DNA of 64,000 nt. It comes from Streptomyces angustmyceticus (GTDB lineage: Bacteria; Actinomycetota; Actinomycetes; Streptomycetales; Streptomycetaceae). Positions 54,959 through 63,689 of the stretch are shown piece by piece. Made by a program: the position numbers and the translations under genes. Numbering within the stretch: position 1 is the first letter of the stretch; each line of letters begins with the position of its first letter. The notes under the pieces were generated by a model. The model saw only the letters and a list, made by a program, of their open reading frames with translations, did not search any database and was not told where the DNA came from. The DNA lies in contig NZ_CP082945.1 of the NCBI RefSeq assembly GCF_019933235.1, positions 434,001 through 498,000 of the forward strand. Reading direction: 5' to 3'.

Positions 54959-55630
54959 CTACTTCACACGCTCGATCCGGGCGTGGCGGATCAGGAACTT
55001 CCCCTCCTCCCGCACCTGCTCGAAGGCCGCGTTGTTGAGCAGGGCGCAGCTGCCCGAGGCCGAGGTCACGGAGACCGTCGTCGACTTGTCGTTGTCCAGG
55101 TTGGTCACCTTCAGCTTGGTGCCGACGGGGAACTGGTCGCTGGAGGCCGCCGGGGCGCCGCTCTCGCCGGAGAGGGTCACCGTCGAGCCGGCGCAGACCA
55201 CGTCGCCGTCGGCGGCCGGCGGGTCGTCCGATGCGGGCGGGGCGCCGGAGGCGGTCGGATCCGCCGATCCGGACGGGGCCTCGGACGCCCCGGGGGCGCT
55301 GGAGGCGGGCGGCTCGTTGCCCGTCGGCGGCGCGCCGGCGGCATCGCCCCCGCCCTGTCCGGCGGAGCAGCCGGCGGCTTTCTGCTGGACCTGGATCTGC
55401 TTGATCACGGCCTGGCGGTTGGCGATCCGGGCCGCCGACTGGGCGTCCGGCTTCGCCTGCTGGTCGGCGATGAACTTCTGGTTGTTGCTCAGGGCGGTGG
55501 CCAGTCCGTCGCACGCCACCGATGCCTGGCTGGTGCCCGCGGTGACGATGGCGATGCCGCCGACCAGCGCGGCGGCGCTGACGCAGATGACGATCTTCTG
55601 GCGCTTGCCGACTCTCTTCTTCCGGGACAT
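54959..55630 (-). CDS. Exported protein of unknown function with Pro/Ser/Ala linker
   Basis: A 223-residue protein with a basic N terminus (MSRKKRVGKRQK) and hydrophobic signal or anchor (IVICVSAAALVGGIAIV). Next comes a helical, Gln/Asn/Ala-rich stretch with two cysteines (about 30-90), then a Pro/Ala/Ser-rich linker (about 90-155) and a C-terminal beta-rich domain with DVVCAGSTVTLSGE and SGSCALL, probably one disulfide. I recognise no named family. AGGAG precedes the ATG at 55630. Confidence 0.7.
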   Translation of the reverse strand: MSRKKRVGKRQKIVICVSAAALVGGIAIVTAGTSQASVACDGLATALSNNQKFIADQQAKPDAQSAARIANRQAVIKQIQVQQKAAGCSAGQGGGDAAGAPPTGNEPPASSAPGASEAPSGSADPTASGAPPASDDPPAADGDVVCAGSTVTLSGESGAPAASSDQFPVGTKLKVTNLDNDKSTTVSVTSASGSCALLNNAAFEQVREEGKFLIRHARIERVK

Positions 55631-55784
55631 CTCTGACTCCTGTCCTCGGCCCGGACCCTGGGTCCAGGCTCGGTCGCCGGGCAATACGGCGAGTCAACCC
55701 GGCCTCGTTCATGGCGAGTTGAAAGTTGTCCGGGGATGCCAAACCGGATACCGCAAGGTAACAAGGACCTGCGAGGATGCCCCG

Positions 55785-56540
55785 ATGCGCGTGCTGATGC
55801 CGGTCCCCGACCACGATGTCGACATCACCGAAGTGGCGGTGCCCTGGCGGCTGCTCACCGACGCCGGTCACCAGGTGATCTTCGCCACCGAACGGGCCGG
55901 CACCCGGCCCGCCGGTGATCCCCGGCTGCTGACCGGTGTCCTCTTCGGCCGGCTCGGCGCCGCGGAGGAACCCCGGCGTTTCTACGAGGAACTCACCCGC
56001 AGCGCGGAGTTCACCGCGACCGTGAGCTGGGCGGAGCTGGTCCCGGAGGAGTACGACGGGCTGATCCTGCCGGGCGGGCACGCGCCGGGAATGCGGCAGT
56101 ACCTGGGCTCGGAGGTGCTGCGGCGGCAGGTCGCCCGGTTCTGGGCGCTGGACCGGCCGGTCGGGGCGATCTGCCACGGTGTGCTGGTGGCCGCGCGGGC
56201 GCGGGAGGCGTCCACCGGCCGCAGCCTGCTGGCCGGCCGGCGGACGACCTGTCTGCCCAAGTACCTGGAGCGGGCCGCGTATCTGGCCACCGCATGGCGG
56301 CTCGGCCGCTACTACCGCACCTACCCGGCGTATGTGGAGGACGAGGTCAGGGCCGCCCTGACCGGCCCGGACGCCCGCTTCGAGCGCGGGCCCAGGGTCC
56401 TTGCCGCGCGGGGCACCGCCACCGACGACTCCGCCGCGTTCGTGGTGCAGGACGGCCGCTACCTCTCGGCGCGCTGGCCGGGCGATGCCTACCTCTTCGG
56501 CCGCCGGTTCTGTGCGCTCCTGGAGGGCGGGGCGCGCTGA
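55785..56540 (+). CDS. DJ-1/PfpI-family protein
   Basis: A 251-residue class-I glutamine-amidotransferase-like protein. The nucleophile elbow is GAICHGVLV, with the catalytic cysteine, and the fold shows YDGLILPGGHAPGMRQY and FVVQDGRYLSARWPGDAYLF. Relatives are chaperone-like, protease-like or glyoxalase-III-type enzymes, and the true activity cannot be told. ATG at 55785 is supported by GAGGATGCC upstream and by the conserved start MRVLMPVPD. It is divergent from the exported protein. Confidence 0.85.
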   Translation: MRVLMPVPDHDVDITEVAVPWRLLTDAGHQVIFATERAGTRPAGDPRLLTGVLFGRLGAAEEPRRFYEELTRSAEFTATVSWAELVPEEYDGLILPGGHAPGMRQYLGSEVLRRQVARFWALDRPVGAICHGVLVAARAREASTGRSLLAGRRTTCLPKYLERAAYLATAWRLGRYYRTYPAYVEDEVRAALTGPDARFERGPRVLAARGTATDDSAAFVVQDGRYLSARWPGDAYLFGRRFCALLEGGAR

Positions 56541-56847
56541 GGCGATGGCGGCGCCCCGTATGCCCGTCGGCCTTACGGGGCAGCCTGCCGTCTGCTCAGC
56601 AGCCGGGCCCCCGCCGTCAGCACCTGCTCGGCGCGCACGGCCGGGACATGACCGTGCGCATCCCCTCCAGCTCCCCGCCGGGTTCCGGAGGTGTCCACCG
56701 GGGCATCGGAAAAGAGCCGGCATCGACCGGCCGAAGCTGCTCACCCGTGCCGGCGCTTGACCCTGGACTCACTGGCCGTCCCCGGACACCCCTTGTGACC
56801 TGGAACGATGTAGCCGCCCGGGCGAGCCGACGGAATGGGGTTGCCCT
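56541..56847. other. Intergenic region with a terminator hairpin
   Basis: A gap of 307 nt between two same-strand genes. The first part holds an 8-bp hairpin at 56553-56581 (GCCCCGTA with TACGGGGC) that probably ends the DJ-1 transcript; the rest contains the acyltransferase promoter and no gene. Confidence 0.5.
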
Positions 56848-57576
56848 GTGTTCTACCAGGTGCTCAAGTACCTGCTTCTCGGGCCGTTGCTGCGGCTGGT
56901 GTTCCGGCCGCGGATCGAGGGGCTCGATCATGTGCCGGCGGAGGGCGCGGCGATCATCGCGGGCAATCACCTGTCGTTCGCCGATCACTTCGTGATGCCG
57001 GCGATCGTGCCGCGCCGGGTGACGTTCCTGGCCAAGGCCGAGTACTTCACCGGGCCCGGTCTGAAGGGCCGGCTGACCGCGGCGTTCTTCCGCGGGGTCG
57101 GGCAGATTCCGGTGGACCGGTCCGGGGGCCGCGCCTCGCAGGCGGCGATCTCCTCGGGTCTGGCAGTCCTGCGCAAGGGCCGGCTGCTGGGCATCTATCC
57201 GGAGGGCACCCGCTCGCACGACGGCCGGCTCTACAAGGGGCGCACCGGCGTCGCCTCGATGGCCATCAAGGCCGGGGTGCCGGTGGTGCCGTGCGCGATG
57301 ATCGGCACGTTCGAGGCGCAGCCGACGGGCCGGCGGCTGCCGCGCATCATGCGGATCACCATCCGCTTCGGCGCGCCGCTGGACTTCTCGCGCTACGCGG
57401 GGCTGGAGGACGAACGGCACGCGCTGCGCGCCGTCACGGACGAGATCATGTACGAGATCCTCGCCCTGTCGGGACAGGAGTACGTCGACACGTACGCGGG
57501 CGAGGCCAAGGCCGCGGCGCAGGCACGAGCGCGGGCGCACGGGCGGCGCGGGCACGGCAAGGAGTCCGCGGACTGA
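56848..57576 (+). CDS. PlsC-type 1-acylglycerol-3-phosphate acyltransferase
   Basis: This 242-residue membrane-associated enzyme acylates lysophosphatidic acid or a related lysolipid. The catalytic NHLSFADH motif (H-x4-D) and the substrate-binding YPEGTRSHDG and VPVVPCAMIGT segments are present. An N-terminal hydrophobic stretch (YLLLGPLLRLVF) could attach it to the membrane, and the last 30 residues are Ala/Arg-rich. The GTG at 56848 has a G-rich site upstream. Monocistronic. Confidence 0.9.
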   Translation: MFYQVLKYLLLGPLLRLVFRPRIEGLDHVPAEGAAIIAGNHLSFADHFVMPAIVPRRVTFLAKAEYFTGPGLKGRLTAAFFRGVGQIPVDRSGGRASQAAISSGLAVLRKGRLLGIYPEGTRSHDGRLYKGRTGVASMAIKAGVPVVPCAMIGTFEAQPTGRRLPRIMRITIRFGAPLDFSRYAGLEDERHALRAVTDEIMYEILALSGQEYVDTYAGEAKAAAQARARAHGRRGHGKESAD

Positions 57577-57587
57577 GCGGCCGGCCG

Positions 57588-57628
57588 GGGTTCGCCGACG
57601 GCGAGGTCCCTCCGCCGACGGCGAACCC
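57588..57628. terminator. Hairpin after the acyltransferase gene
   Basis: A 10-bp stem (GGGTTCGCCG with CGGCGAACCC) encloses a loop with a second copy of CGCCGACGGCGA; the two copies are 19 nt apart. Confidence 0.55.
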
Positions 57629-57666
57629 GGCTGCCGTCGCCCGCTCCTCTTCCTAGGGTTCCTGGC

Positions 57667-58722
57667 ATGACATCAGGCAGCGCAGTGGTGATCGGGGCGA
57701 GCGGGCAGATCGGGCGGGCCGCGGTGCGGGCCCTGGCGCGGGACGGCTGGGAGGTGCGGGCCGCGTCCCGGCGCGGCGGGCGCGACGACTCCTGGCCCGC
57801 GGAGGTCCGCCCGGTGGCGGTGGACCGGGAGGACGACGCGGCGCTGGCCGGGCTGGTCGGCGAGGGCTGTGACGTCCTGCTGGACTGTGTGGCGTACGGG
57901 ACCGCGCACGCCCGGCAGTTGGCCGGACTGGCGGACCGGATCGGTTCGGCGGTGGTGATCTCCAGCGGCGCGGTGTACGAGGACGGGCAGGGGCGCAGCC
58001 TCGCCACCGGCGGGCGGCCCGGCGGTGCCCCGCAGTATCCGGTGCCGATCCCGGAGTCCCAGCCGACCGTGGCGCCCGGCGACGACGCCTACGACACCCG
58101 CAAGGCCGCCCTGGAGCGGGCGCTGCTGGCACAGGGCGACCGGCTGCCGGTGACCCTGCTGCGGGCCGGCGCCATCCACGGGCCGTACAGTCCGCTGCCC
58201 CGTGAGCTGTACTTCGTCAAGCGGGTGCTGGACGGGCGGCGGGTGCGGGTGCTGGCGTACGGCGGGCGCAGCCGTTTCCATCCGGTGCATGTGGCCAACC
58301 TCGCGGAAATGGTCCGGCTGGCGGCCCGCCGGCCGGGCTCGCGGGTGCTCAACGCGGGGGATCCGGAGGTGCCGACGGTGGCCGGGATCTCGGCGGCGGT
58401 GGATGCCGCGATGGGTGCGCCGGAGAGCGAGGTCGTGACGGTGGCCGGGGCGGCGCCGTCGCCCGGGGTCGGCGACACGCCGTGGACGGCCCCGCACCCG
58501 GTCGTCCACGACCTGGCCGCGGCGGAGCGCGAGTTGGGCTACCGCGCGGTGACGACGTACGAGGAGTCGCTGCCGGAGACGGTGGAGTGGCTGGCCGGCC
58601 GGGTCGAGGGGCGGGACTGGCGGGAGGTGTTCCCGCTGATGGCGGGCGTCTACCCGGACGAGATGCTGTTCGGCTACGCGGCGGAGGACCGCTGGCTGGC
58701 GGACCGGGGCGAGCGGGGCTGA
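57667..58722 (+). CDS. NAD-dependent epimerase/dehydratase-family protein
   Basis: This 351-residue extended-SDR protein has the nucleotide motif VIGASGQIGRA at its start, a SSGAVYEDG segment carrying the catalytic serine, and YDTRKAALERALL with the Tyr-xxx-Lys pair. The C-terminal half has the sugar-nucleotide-epimerase-like FHPVHVANLAEMVRLA. The substrate is not evident; it could be a nucleotide sugar or a small metabolite. It is transcribed alone. Confidence 0.8.
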   Translation: MTSGSAVVIGASGQIGRAAVRALARDGWEVRAASRRGGRDDSWPAEVRPVAVDREDDAALAGLVGEGCDVLLDCVAYGTAHARQLAGLADRIGSAVVISSGAVYEDGQGRSLATGGRPGGAPQYPVPIPESQPTVAPGDDAYDTRKAALERALLAQGDRLPVTLLRAGAIHGPYSPLPRELYFVKRVLDGRRVRVLAYGGRSRFHPVHVANLAEMVRLAARRPGSRVLNAGDPEVPTVAGISAAVDAAMGAPESEVVTVAGAAPSPGVGDTPWTAPHPVVHDLAAAERELGYRAVTTYEESLPETVEWLAGRVEGRDWREVFPLMAGVYPDEMLFGYAAEDRWLADRGERG

Positions 58723-58919
58723 GGCGAGCGGGCTGAGGACGGCGGCGGTCCAACCGGCGGCAGGCCGCGGGCGGCAGGCGTCCGGCCACAGGCCGCGGTG
58801 CAGCGGGACCGGGCGGCGGGCGATGAGCGGCGGGCCTCGGGCGGTGAAATCCGATCGCGGGGCGCGCCCCCGGCCCGTACCTTGATCGCTATGAACGACG
58901 GGACACGGGGGTGCCGACG

Positions 58920-59496
58920 ATGAGTGCCCGGCTGCGCGGCATGGCGCAGGAGACGGAAAGGATCGTCGCCGCGGGTGCGTACCGCGCACCGGGCGGACGG
59001 CTGGTGGAGATCGCGGCGGCGGTCGGACGGGCCCGGTCCGGGACCCGGCTTCTACAGCGACCGGGTGATCCTCTCCCCCGGTGTCCCGGTGTTCCGCGAC
59101 GATCGCGGCACCCTGCTCGGCGAGCCGTACGAGGCGGGCTTCCTGACGGCCGCGGCACCGAACGCGGGGGTGATCGCCCGGCAGCGGCCGGCCGAGTCCG
59201 GGCGGGTGGCGGCGGCCCTGGCGGTGCGGGCGGAACGGGTGCTGGAGGTCGCGGCGGCCGGCGGGCACCGGCAACTGGTGCTCGGGGCCTGGGGGTGCGG
59301 CGTGTTCCGCAACGAACCGGCCGATGTGGCAGGGGCGTTCGCGGCCGCGCTGCTGGACGGCGGCCGGTTCGACGGCTGGTTCGACCGCGTGGTGTTCGCG
59401 GTGCTGGACCGCCGGGCGGACTCCCCCACCCGGGCCGCCTTCGCCGCGGAGTTTTCCGGTGTCAGCGATGCGAGCGGGAGTGTGGAGCCACGATGA
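58920..59496 (+). pseudogene. TIGR02452-type (microbial PARG-like) gene with internal deletion and frameshift
   Basis: The first 45 or so codons from ATG 58920 match the family N terminus (RLRGMAQETERIVAAGAY, then EIAAAVGRARSGTR). The C-terminal part (FYSDRVILSPGVPVFRDD, then GAWGCGVFRNEPADVAG) lies in another frame. Together they give about 190 residues, versus roughly 280 in the family. The missing part is the conserved macro-type core with the NFASARNPGGG motif. The junction is near 59033-59047. Loss of about 90 codons cannot be a sequencing slip, so the ADP-ribose hydrolase-like function is probably lost. The stop overlaps the next ATG. Confidence 0.75.
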
Positions 59497-59978
59497 CCGA
59501 CCACGACACGTACACCAGGCTGATCGGCCTGCTGGACGAGCGCGGGGCGCGCTACCGGATCTACGAGCACGCCGAGGAGGGGGCGACGGAGGCGGTCAGC
59601 GCGCTGCGCGGGAACGCCGTCGAGCAGGCCGCCAAGTGCATCGTGGTGATGGTGAAGCTGGGCAAGAAGACCAAGCGCCATGTGCTGGCGGTGGTGCCGG
59701 GCGACCGGCGGGTGGATCTGGGGGCGGTGAAGGCGCTGCTGGGCGGCTCGTACGCCGGGTTCGCCACGCCCGAGGTCGCGGAGCGGCTGGCGCGCAGTGT
59801 CAGCGGGACGATCCTGCCGTTCTCCTTCGACGAGGAGCTGGCCCTGGTCGTCGATCCGGCGCTGCTGGAGCAGCCGGAGATCTTCTTCAACGCGGCCCGG
59901 CTGGATCGCTCGCTGGCGCTGGCCACGGCGGACTACAGGGCGATCGCGGAGCCGCGGGTCGAACCGATCGCGGGCTGA
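59493..59978 (+). CDS. ybaK: YbaK/EbsC-type aminoacyl-tRNA deacylase
   Basis: A 161-residue trans-editing enzyme that hydrolyses mischarged tRNA, such as Cys-tRNA(Pro). It has the EQAAKCIVVMVKLGKKTKRHVLAVVPGD core with the catalytic lysine and the later GSYAGFATPEVAERL and GTILPFSF segments. Its ATG overlaps the stop of the pseudogene (ATGA); it also has a GGAG site, so it may still be translated on its own. Confidence 0.85.
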   Translation: MTDHDTYTRLIGLLDERGARYRIYEHAEEGATEAVSALRGNAVEQAAKCIVVMVKLGKKTKRHVLAVVPGDRRVDLGAVKALLGGSYAGFATPEVAERLARSVSGTILPFSFDEELALVVDPALLEQPEIFFNAARLDRSLALATADYRAIAEPRVEPIAG

Positions 59979-59983
59979 CGACG

Positions 59984-60019
59984 ACAGGGGCGGCCGGGAG
60001 GATTCCCGGCCGCCCCTGT
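59984..60019. terminator. Strong bidirectional hairpin terminator
   Basis: A perfect 16-bp stem (ACAGGGGCGGCCGGGA and complement) with a 4-nt GGAT loop between the converging ybaK and peptidase genes. Confidence 0.8.
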
Positions 60020-60056
60020 GTGCCGTCAGGTCATGCCGGCACGGTTCCCGCCGTCG

Positions 60057-61697
60057 CTAGGGAACGGCCGGCAGGAGGGAGGTCACCTTGCCGACGGCGG
60101 ACTTCACCGTCGACTTGGTGGGCTGGGGCGTGGCGTGCGGGGCGCAGGTCACGTCCTTGGCGTCGGTCTTCCCTTCCAGGAAGTACGCGTCGACCCGGTC
60201 GTTGATGCAGGGGTTGACCAGGCCGGTGACACCGTGCGAACCGGCGTCCCGCTCGGTGATCAGGCGCGAGCCCTTGAACCGGTGGTGCAGCTCGACCGCG
60301 CCGCCGTACGGCGTGGCCGCGTCACGGGTGCTCTGCACGATCAGCACGCTCGGCAGGCCCTTGCCGGTCTTGACCTCGACCGGCCGCTGCTGCTTGGCCG
60401 GCCAGGTGGCGCAGGGCAGGTTCATCCAGGCGTTGGACCAGGTCATGAACGGTGCCTGCTGGTGGATGCGGGTGTTGTCGCGGTCCCACTTCCGCCAGCT
60501 GGTGGGCCACTTGGCGTCGGTGCACTCGACGGCCGTGTAGACGGCGTTGCCGTTCTCCGCGGAGATGTTGCCGGCGGTGTCCTGGAGGTTCGGACCGGCG
60601 TTCTCCACCAGCGGCTTGGTGTTGCCGGAGAGGTACGCGCTCCAGACCTCGGCGACCGGGGCCCACATGGAGTCGTAGTACGGCGCGTTCTGGAAGAAGC
60701 CGGTCAGCTCGGCGGGGCCGACGACTCCGCCGACGGGGCTCTTCTTCGCGGTGGCGCGCAGCTTCTCCCACGCCGCCTGGACCTTCTCGGGGGTGTTCCC
60801 GATGTGGTAGGTGGCGTCGTTCTTGGCGACCCACTTCTTCCAGTCGCCCCAGCGGGTCTCGAAGGCGATGTCCTGGTCGAGGTTGGCCTGGTACCAGATC
60901 TTCTCGCGCGCCGGGTCCACGACGCTGTCGACGAGCATCCGGCGGACGTGCTGCGGGAAGAGCGTCCCGTAGACGGCGCCCAGGTAGGTGCCGTAGGAGA
61001 CGCCCAGGTAGTTGAGCTTCTTCTCACCGAGCGCGGCGCGGATCACGTCCAGGTCGCGGGCGGTGTTCTTGGTCGTCATGTAGGGCAGGAGGCCGTGGCT
61101 GCGCTCGGCACAGCCGTCGGCGTACTCCTTGGCGAGCTTGCGCTGGGCGCGCTTGTCCGCCTCGCCGCCCGGCACCGGGTCGGCCTTGGGCGCCTTGACG
61201 AAGTCCTGCGGGTTCATGCAGGAGATCGGCGCGGAGTGGCCCACGCCCCGGGGGTCGAAGCCGACGAAGTCGTACGCCTTCGCGGTCTTGGCCCACAGGG
61301 CGCTCTTGGTGGTGATACGGGTCGGGAACCGCATGCCCGAACCGCCGGGGCCGCCGGGGTTGTAGACGAGGGCGCCCTGACGCTCCTCCTTGGTGCCGGT
61401 GCTGACGGCACGGTCCACGGCGATCTTGATGGTGCGGCCGTTGGGCCGTGCGTAGTCGACCGGGACGGTGACATAGCCGCACTGGATGGGCGACTTGAAG
61501 CCCCAGTCGGCAGGACAGTCCTGCCAGTCGATGCCCTTCTTGGCCGCGCGCGCGGCAGCGACCGCCACACCGCGTGCTTCGGCCGAACCGCGCTGGTGCT
61601 TGTCGCCCGCGCTGGCGGGCGTGGCGGATATCGCTCCGGCAAGGAGCGCGCCGGTCACCAGGGTGCCGGCGGCGCCGAGCGCTGCTGTTTTTCTCAC
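60057..61697 (-). CDS. Secreted S33-family tripeptidyl aminopeptidase-like hydrolase
   Basis: This 546-residue preprotein starts with MRKTAALG and a signal peptide likely cut after ASA. It has the alpha/beta-hydrolase catalytic triad: nucleophile Ser234 in GVSYGTYLG, Asp in STRDAATPYGG and His in DAGSHGVTG. NPGGPGGSG is the oxyanion loop. Related streptomycete enzymes (SlpD/Tap type) release tripeptides or dipeptides from proteins outside the cell. GTG at 61697 with GGGGG upstream. The final 30 residues form a Pro/Thr/Lys-rich tail. Confidence 0.85.
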   Translation of the reverse strand: MRKTAALGAAGTLVTGALLAGAISATPASAGDKHQRGSAEARGVAVAAARAAKKGIDWQDCPADWGFKSPIQCGYVTVPVDYARPNGRTIKIAVDRAVSTGTKEERQGALVYNPGGPGGSGMRFPTRITTKSALWAKTAKAYDFVGFDPRGVGHSAPISCMNPQDFVKAPKADPVPGGEADKRAQRKLAKEYADGCAERSHGLLPYMTTKNTARDLDVIRAALGEKKLNYLGVSYGTYLGAVYGTLFPQHVRRMLVDSVVDPAREKIWYQANLDQDIAFETRWGDWKKWVAKNDATYHIGNTPEKVQAAWEKLRATAKKSPVGGVVGPAELTGFFQNAPYYDSMWAPVAEVWSAYLSGNTKPLVENAGPNLQDTAGNISAENGNAVYTAVECTDAKWPTSWRKWDRDNTRIHQQAPFMTWSNAWMNLPCATWPAKQQRPVEVKTGKGLPSVLIVQSTRDAATPYGGAVELHHRFKGSRLITERDAGSHGVTGLVNPCINDRVDAYFLEGKTDAKDVTCAPHATPQPTKSTVKSAVGKVTSLLPAVP

Positions 61698-62337
61698 GTG
61701 GTTGATTCCCCCTGCATGGTGTGCCACTTGTGGTGGCGTGATCACAGGCTTACGGAGGGATCCTGACGTGTGGCGTCCGCTCTTGAACAGGCTTGCCCCG
61801 CACTTCTTTACCAAGCTGTAGGTTTCCGGCCGCGGCGGCTTCCGGCGCACCCCGAGCGGCGGTCCGCGGGGCCGCGGAGTGCGCCGGGTGCCGCGCCGGC
61901 GCACCGGCGGCGCGGGCGCCGCACCGGCCCGTACCAGCGGCGAACGGCCGAAGAGCGCAGCGGAACCTCACCTTTCCAGCCAACGCCGCCGGTCGCCTGC
62001 GCCCGCTCCCACGTCCCCTCCACCCCACCCGCGGCACCTTCAACTCGGGTTTCAGGAGCGGCAGATGACGGGACAACAGAACAGCTCGCGGCCGGTTCGG
62101 GCCGCTCGGCGGGGAGTTCACGGCCAGGGGGTGACCTGGCGGAGCGCGAGGCGGCGCAATGGCTCCCGGAGGGGCGTGCGGGGGCGAGAATACGTCAATT
62201 GCCGTAGACCTGCCCATCGGGCATGTGCCAGCCGCACACCTTCAGTAACCTTCCGTGAAGGCTCTCCCACTCACCGCCACAAGGGAGGGCTTCGACGTTT
62301 TCACGCCGCGTCCGGGCCGTCGCGAAGGAGATCCGAA
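61698..62337. other. Divergent intergenic region without a gene
   Basis: 640 nt between the peptidase and the first roadblock gene. Frames across it are Arg/Pro-rich without ribosome sites. An imperfect hairpin (CCTTCA...TGAAGG) at 62239-62261 lies about 80 nt before the roadblock start. Otherwise it holds presumably promoters only. Confidence 0.4.
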
Positions 62338-62721
62338 GTGCCGGGTATCGATCAGGTGTTGTCCCAAGCGATGGGGATTCCCGGCGTTCGGGGCGCGGGG
62401 CTGATCGACTGGACCAGCGGTCTGACACTCGGCACGGCGGGCCGGGCACCGCACGACGATCACGACGCGGCCGCCGCCGACACCGCGGAGGTGGTGCAGG
62501 CCGTGGCGCGCAACGCCACCTTCGACACCACCGGCGCCGTCGGAACGGACCTCGAAGACCTCATCATCACGGCTGCGGACAGCTACCACCTCATCCGTTT
62601 CGTGCATACGGCCTTCGACAGCCAGACCTACCTCTACCTCTGGCTGGACCGCACACAGGCCAATCTCGCCGTCGCCCGGCTCCGGCTGCGCGATCTGGCG
62701 GCGGAGCTGGTCGCGTCCTGA
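62338..62721 (+). CDS. Roadblock/LC7-fold-like small protein
   Basis: A 127-residue protein from GTG 62338, which has AAGGAG 7 nt upstream. The segment GIPGVRGAGLIDWTSGLTLG, the later EDLIITAADSYHLIR and a final helix DRTQANLAVARLRLRDL show the alternating strand-helix pattern of roadblock/LC7 proteins, which bind small GTPases. It starts a gene cluster with a DUF4388-like protein and a second roadblock protein. The role is unknown. Confidence 0.6.
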   Translation: MPGIDQVLSQAMGIPGVRGAGLIDWTSGLTLGTAGRAPHDDHDAAAADTAEVVQAVARNATFDTTGAVGTDLEDLIITAADSYHLIRFVHTAFDSQTYLYLWLDRTQANLAVARLRLRDLAAELVAS

Positions 62722-62764
62722 CGGCGCGCTCCGCCACACCGCACGAACGGTAAGGGAACCAGCC

Positions 62765-63619
62765 ATGGGCCTGCCCATATCTCCTCACCCGCCCGCCCCG
62801 GCGGGGCTGCTCGACCGGTTCGCCGCCGAACGCGTCACCGGCGCCCTCAGCGGCCCGCACGGCTGCCTCTACCTTCTCGACGGCGCGGTCTACTGCATCG
62901 AGGGCACCGCCGCCCCCGGGCTCGACCTCCGTCTGACCGCGTCCGGGAAACTGCCGCCGCAGGGCTGGCAGTACGCCGCGGAGACGGCGGGGCCGCAGCA
63001 GAGCGGCGGCCAATTCCTCATCGGCAAGGGGTGGTTGACGCAGGGCGAACTGGAGATATGCCACCTCGCCGCCCTGCTCGACGCCGCGTTCTTCGCCCTG
63101 CCGCTGACCGCCGAATCCACGACCTTCACACCCGGGGCCGGACACTGGCTGGGGGTCATACGCCCCGTCAGCGCCACCGCCCTCCAGCAGGCGACGGCCC
63201 ACCGCCGGCTGCTGCTCGACCGGCTGCGCCCCTGGGCCGCGGTCGACTCCTCGCCCGTCGTGCCCGTCCATCCGCACCCCCCGGCCCCCACCACGAGCCG
63301 CCAACGACGGCTCCTCGCCCTCGCCGACGGCAGGCACACGCCGTACGACCTGGCCAGGGCCCTGGGACAGTCCGCGTTCGGCACGCTGCTGGACGTCCGC
63401 CGCCTCGCCGCCGCCGGCCTCGTCCGCGTCCCCCGGGCGCCCGCACCGGCTCCCCTCCCCCGGCGGCGGCCCGGCGCGGCTCTGGGCGATCCCGCCCCCG
63501 TCGCCCGGGGAGGACCCGCCGCGACCTGGCAGCTGCCGGATCCGGACGTCCTCGCCACCGCCGATCCGAACGTTGCCCTCCTGGTCCGCCTGCGTACGGC
63601 GTTGGAGGAGAACCTGTGA
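62765..63619 (+). CDS. DUF4388-like regulatory protein with C-terminal winged-helix-like region
   Basis: A 284-residue soluble protein. Residues 10-140 show the DUF4388 (PATAN-type) pattern: RVTGALSGPHGCLYLLDGAV, then QFLIGKGWLTQGELEICHL. After a Pro-rich linker (about 165-180), RQRRLLALADGRHTPYDLARAL and LLDVRRLAAAGLVRVP look like a winged-helix segment. Such proteins are often found with roadblock and small-GTPase systems. Function unknown. It lies 43 nt after the first roadblock gene. Confidence 0.65.
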   Translation: MGLPISPHPPAPAGLLDRFAAERVTGALSGPHGCLYLLDGAVYCIEGTAAPGLDLRLTASGKLPPQGWQYAAETAGPQQSGGQFLIGKGWLTQGELEICHLAALLDAAFFALPLTAESTTFTPGAGHWLGVIRPVSATALQQATAHRRLLLDRLRPWAAVDSSPVVPVHPHPPAPTTSRQRRLLALADGRHTPYDLARALGQSAFGTLLDVRRLAAAGLVRVPRAPAPAPLPRRRPGAALGDPAPVARGGPAATWQLPDPDVLATADPNVALLVRLRTALEENL

Positions 63620-63689
63620 GCCCCTGCGCACGAAGACAGTGCACCCCATGAGGCGCGTCATCAGAAGGCACGCCGTGAAAAGGAGACTG

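Noticed and set aside
57594..57624. Two copies of CGCCGACGGCGA considered as a CRISPR-like repeat
   Set aside because: Only two copies, part of a terminator hairpin; no array structure anywhere in the window.
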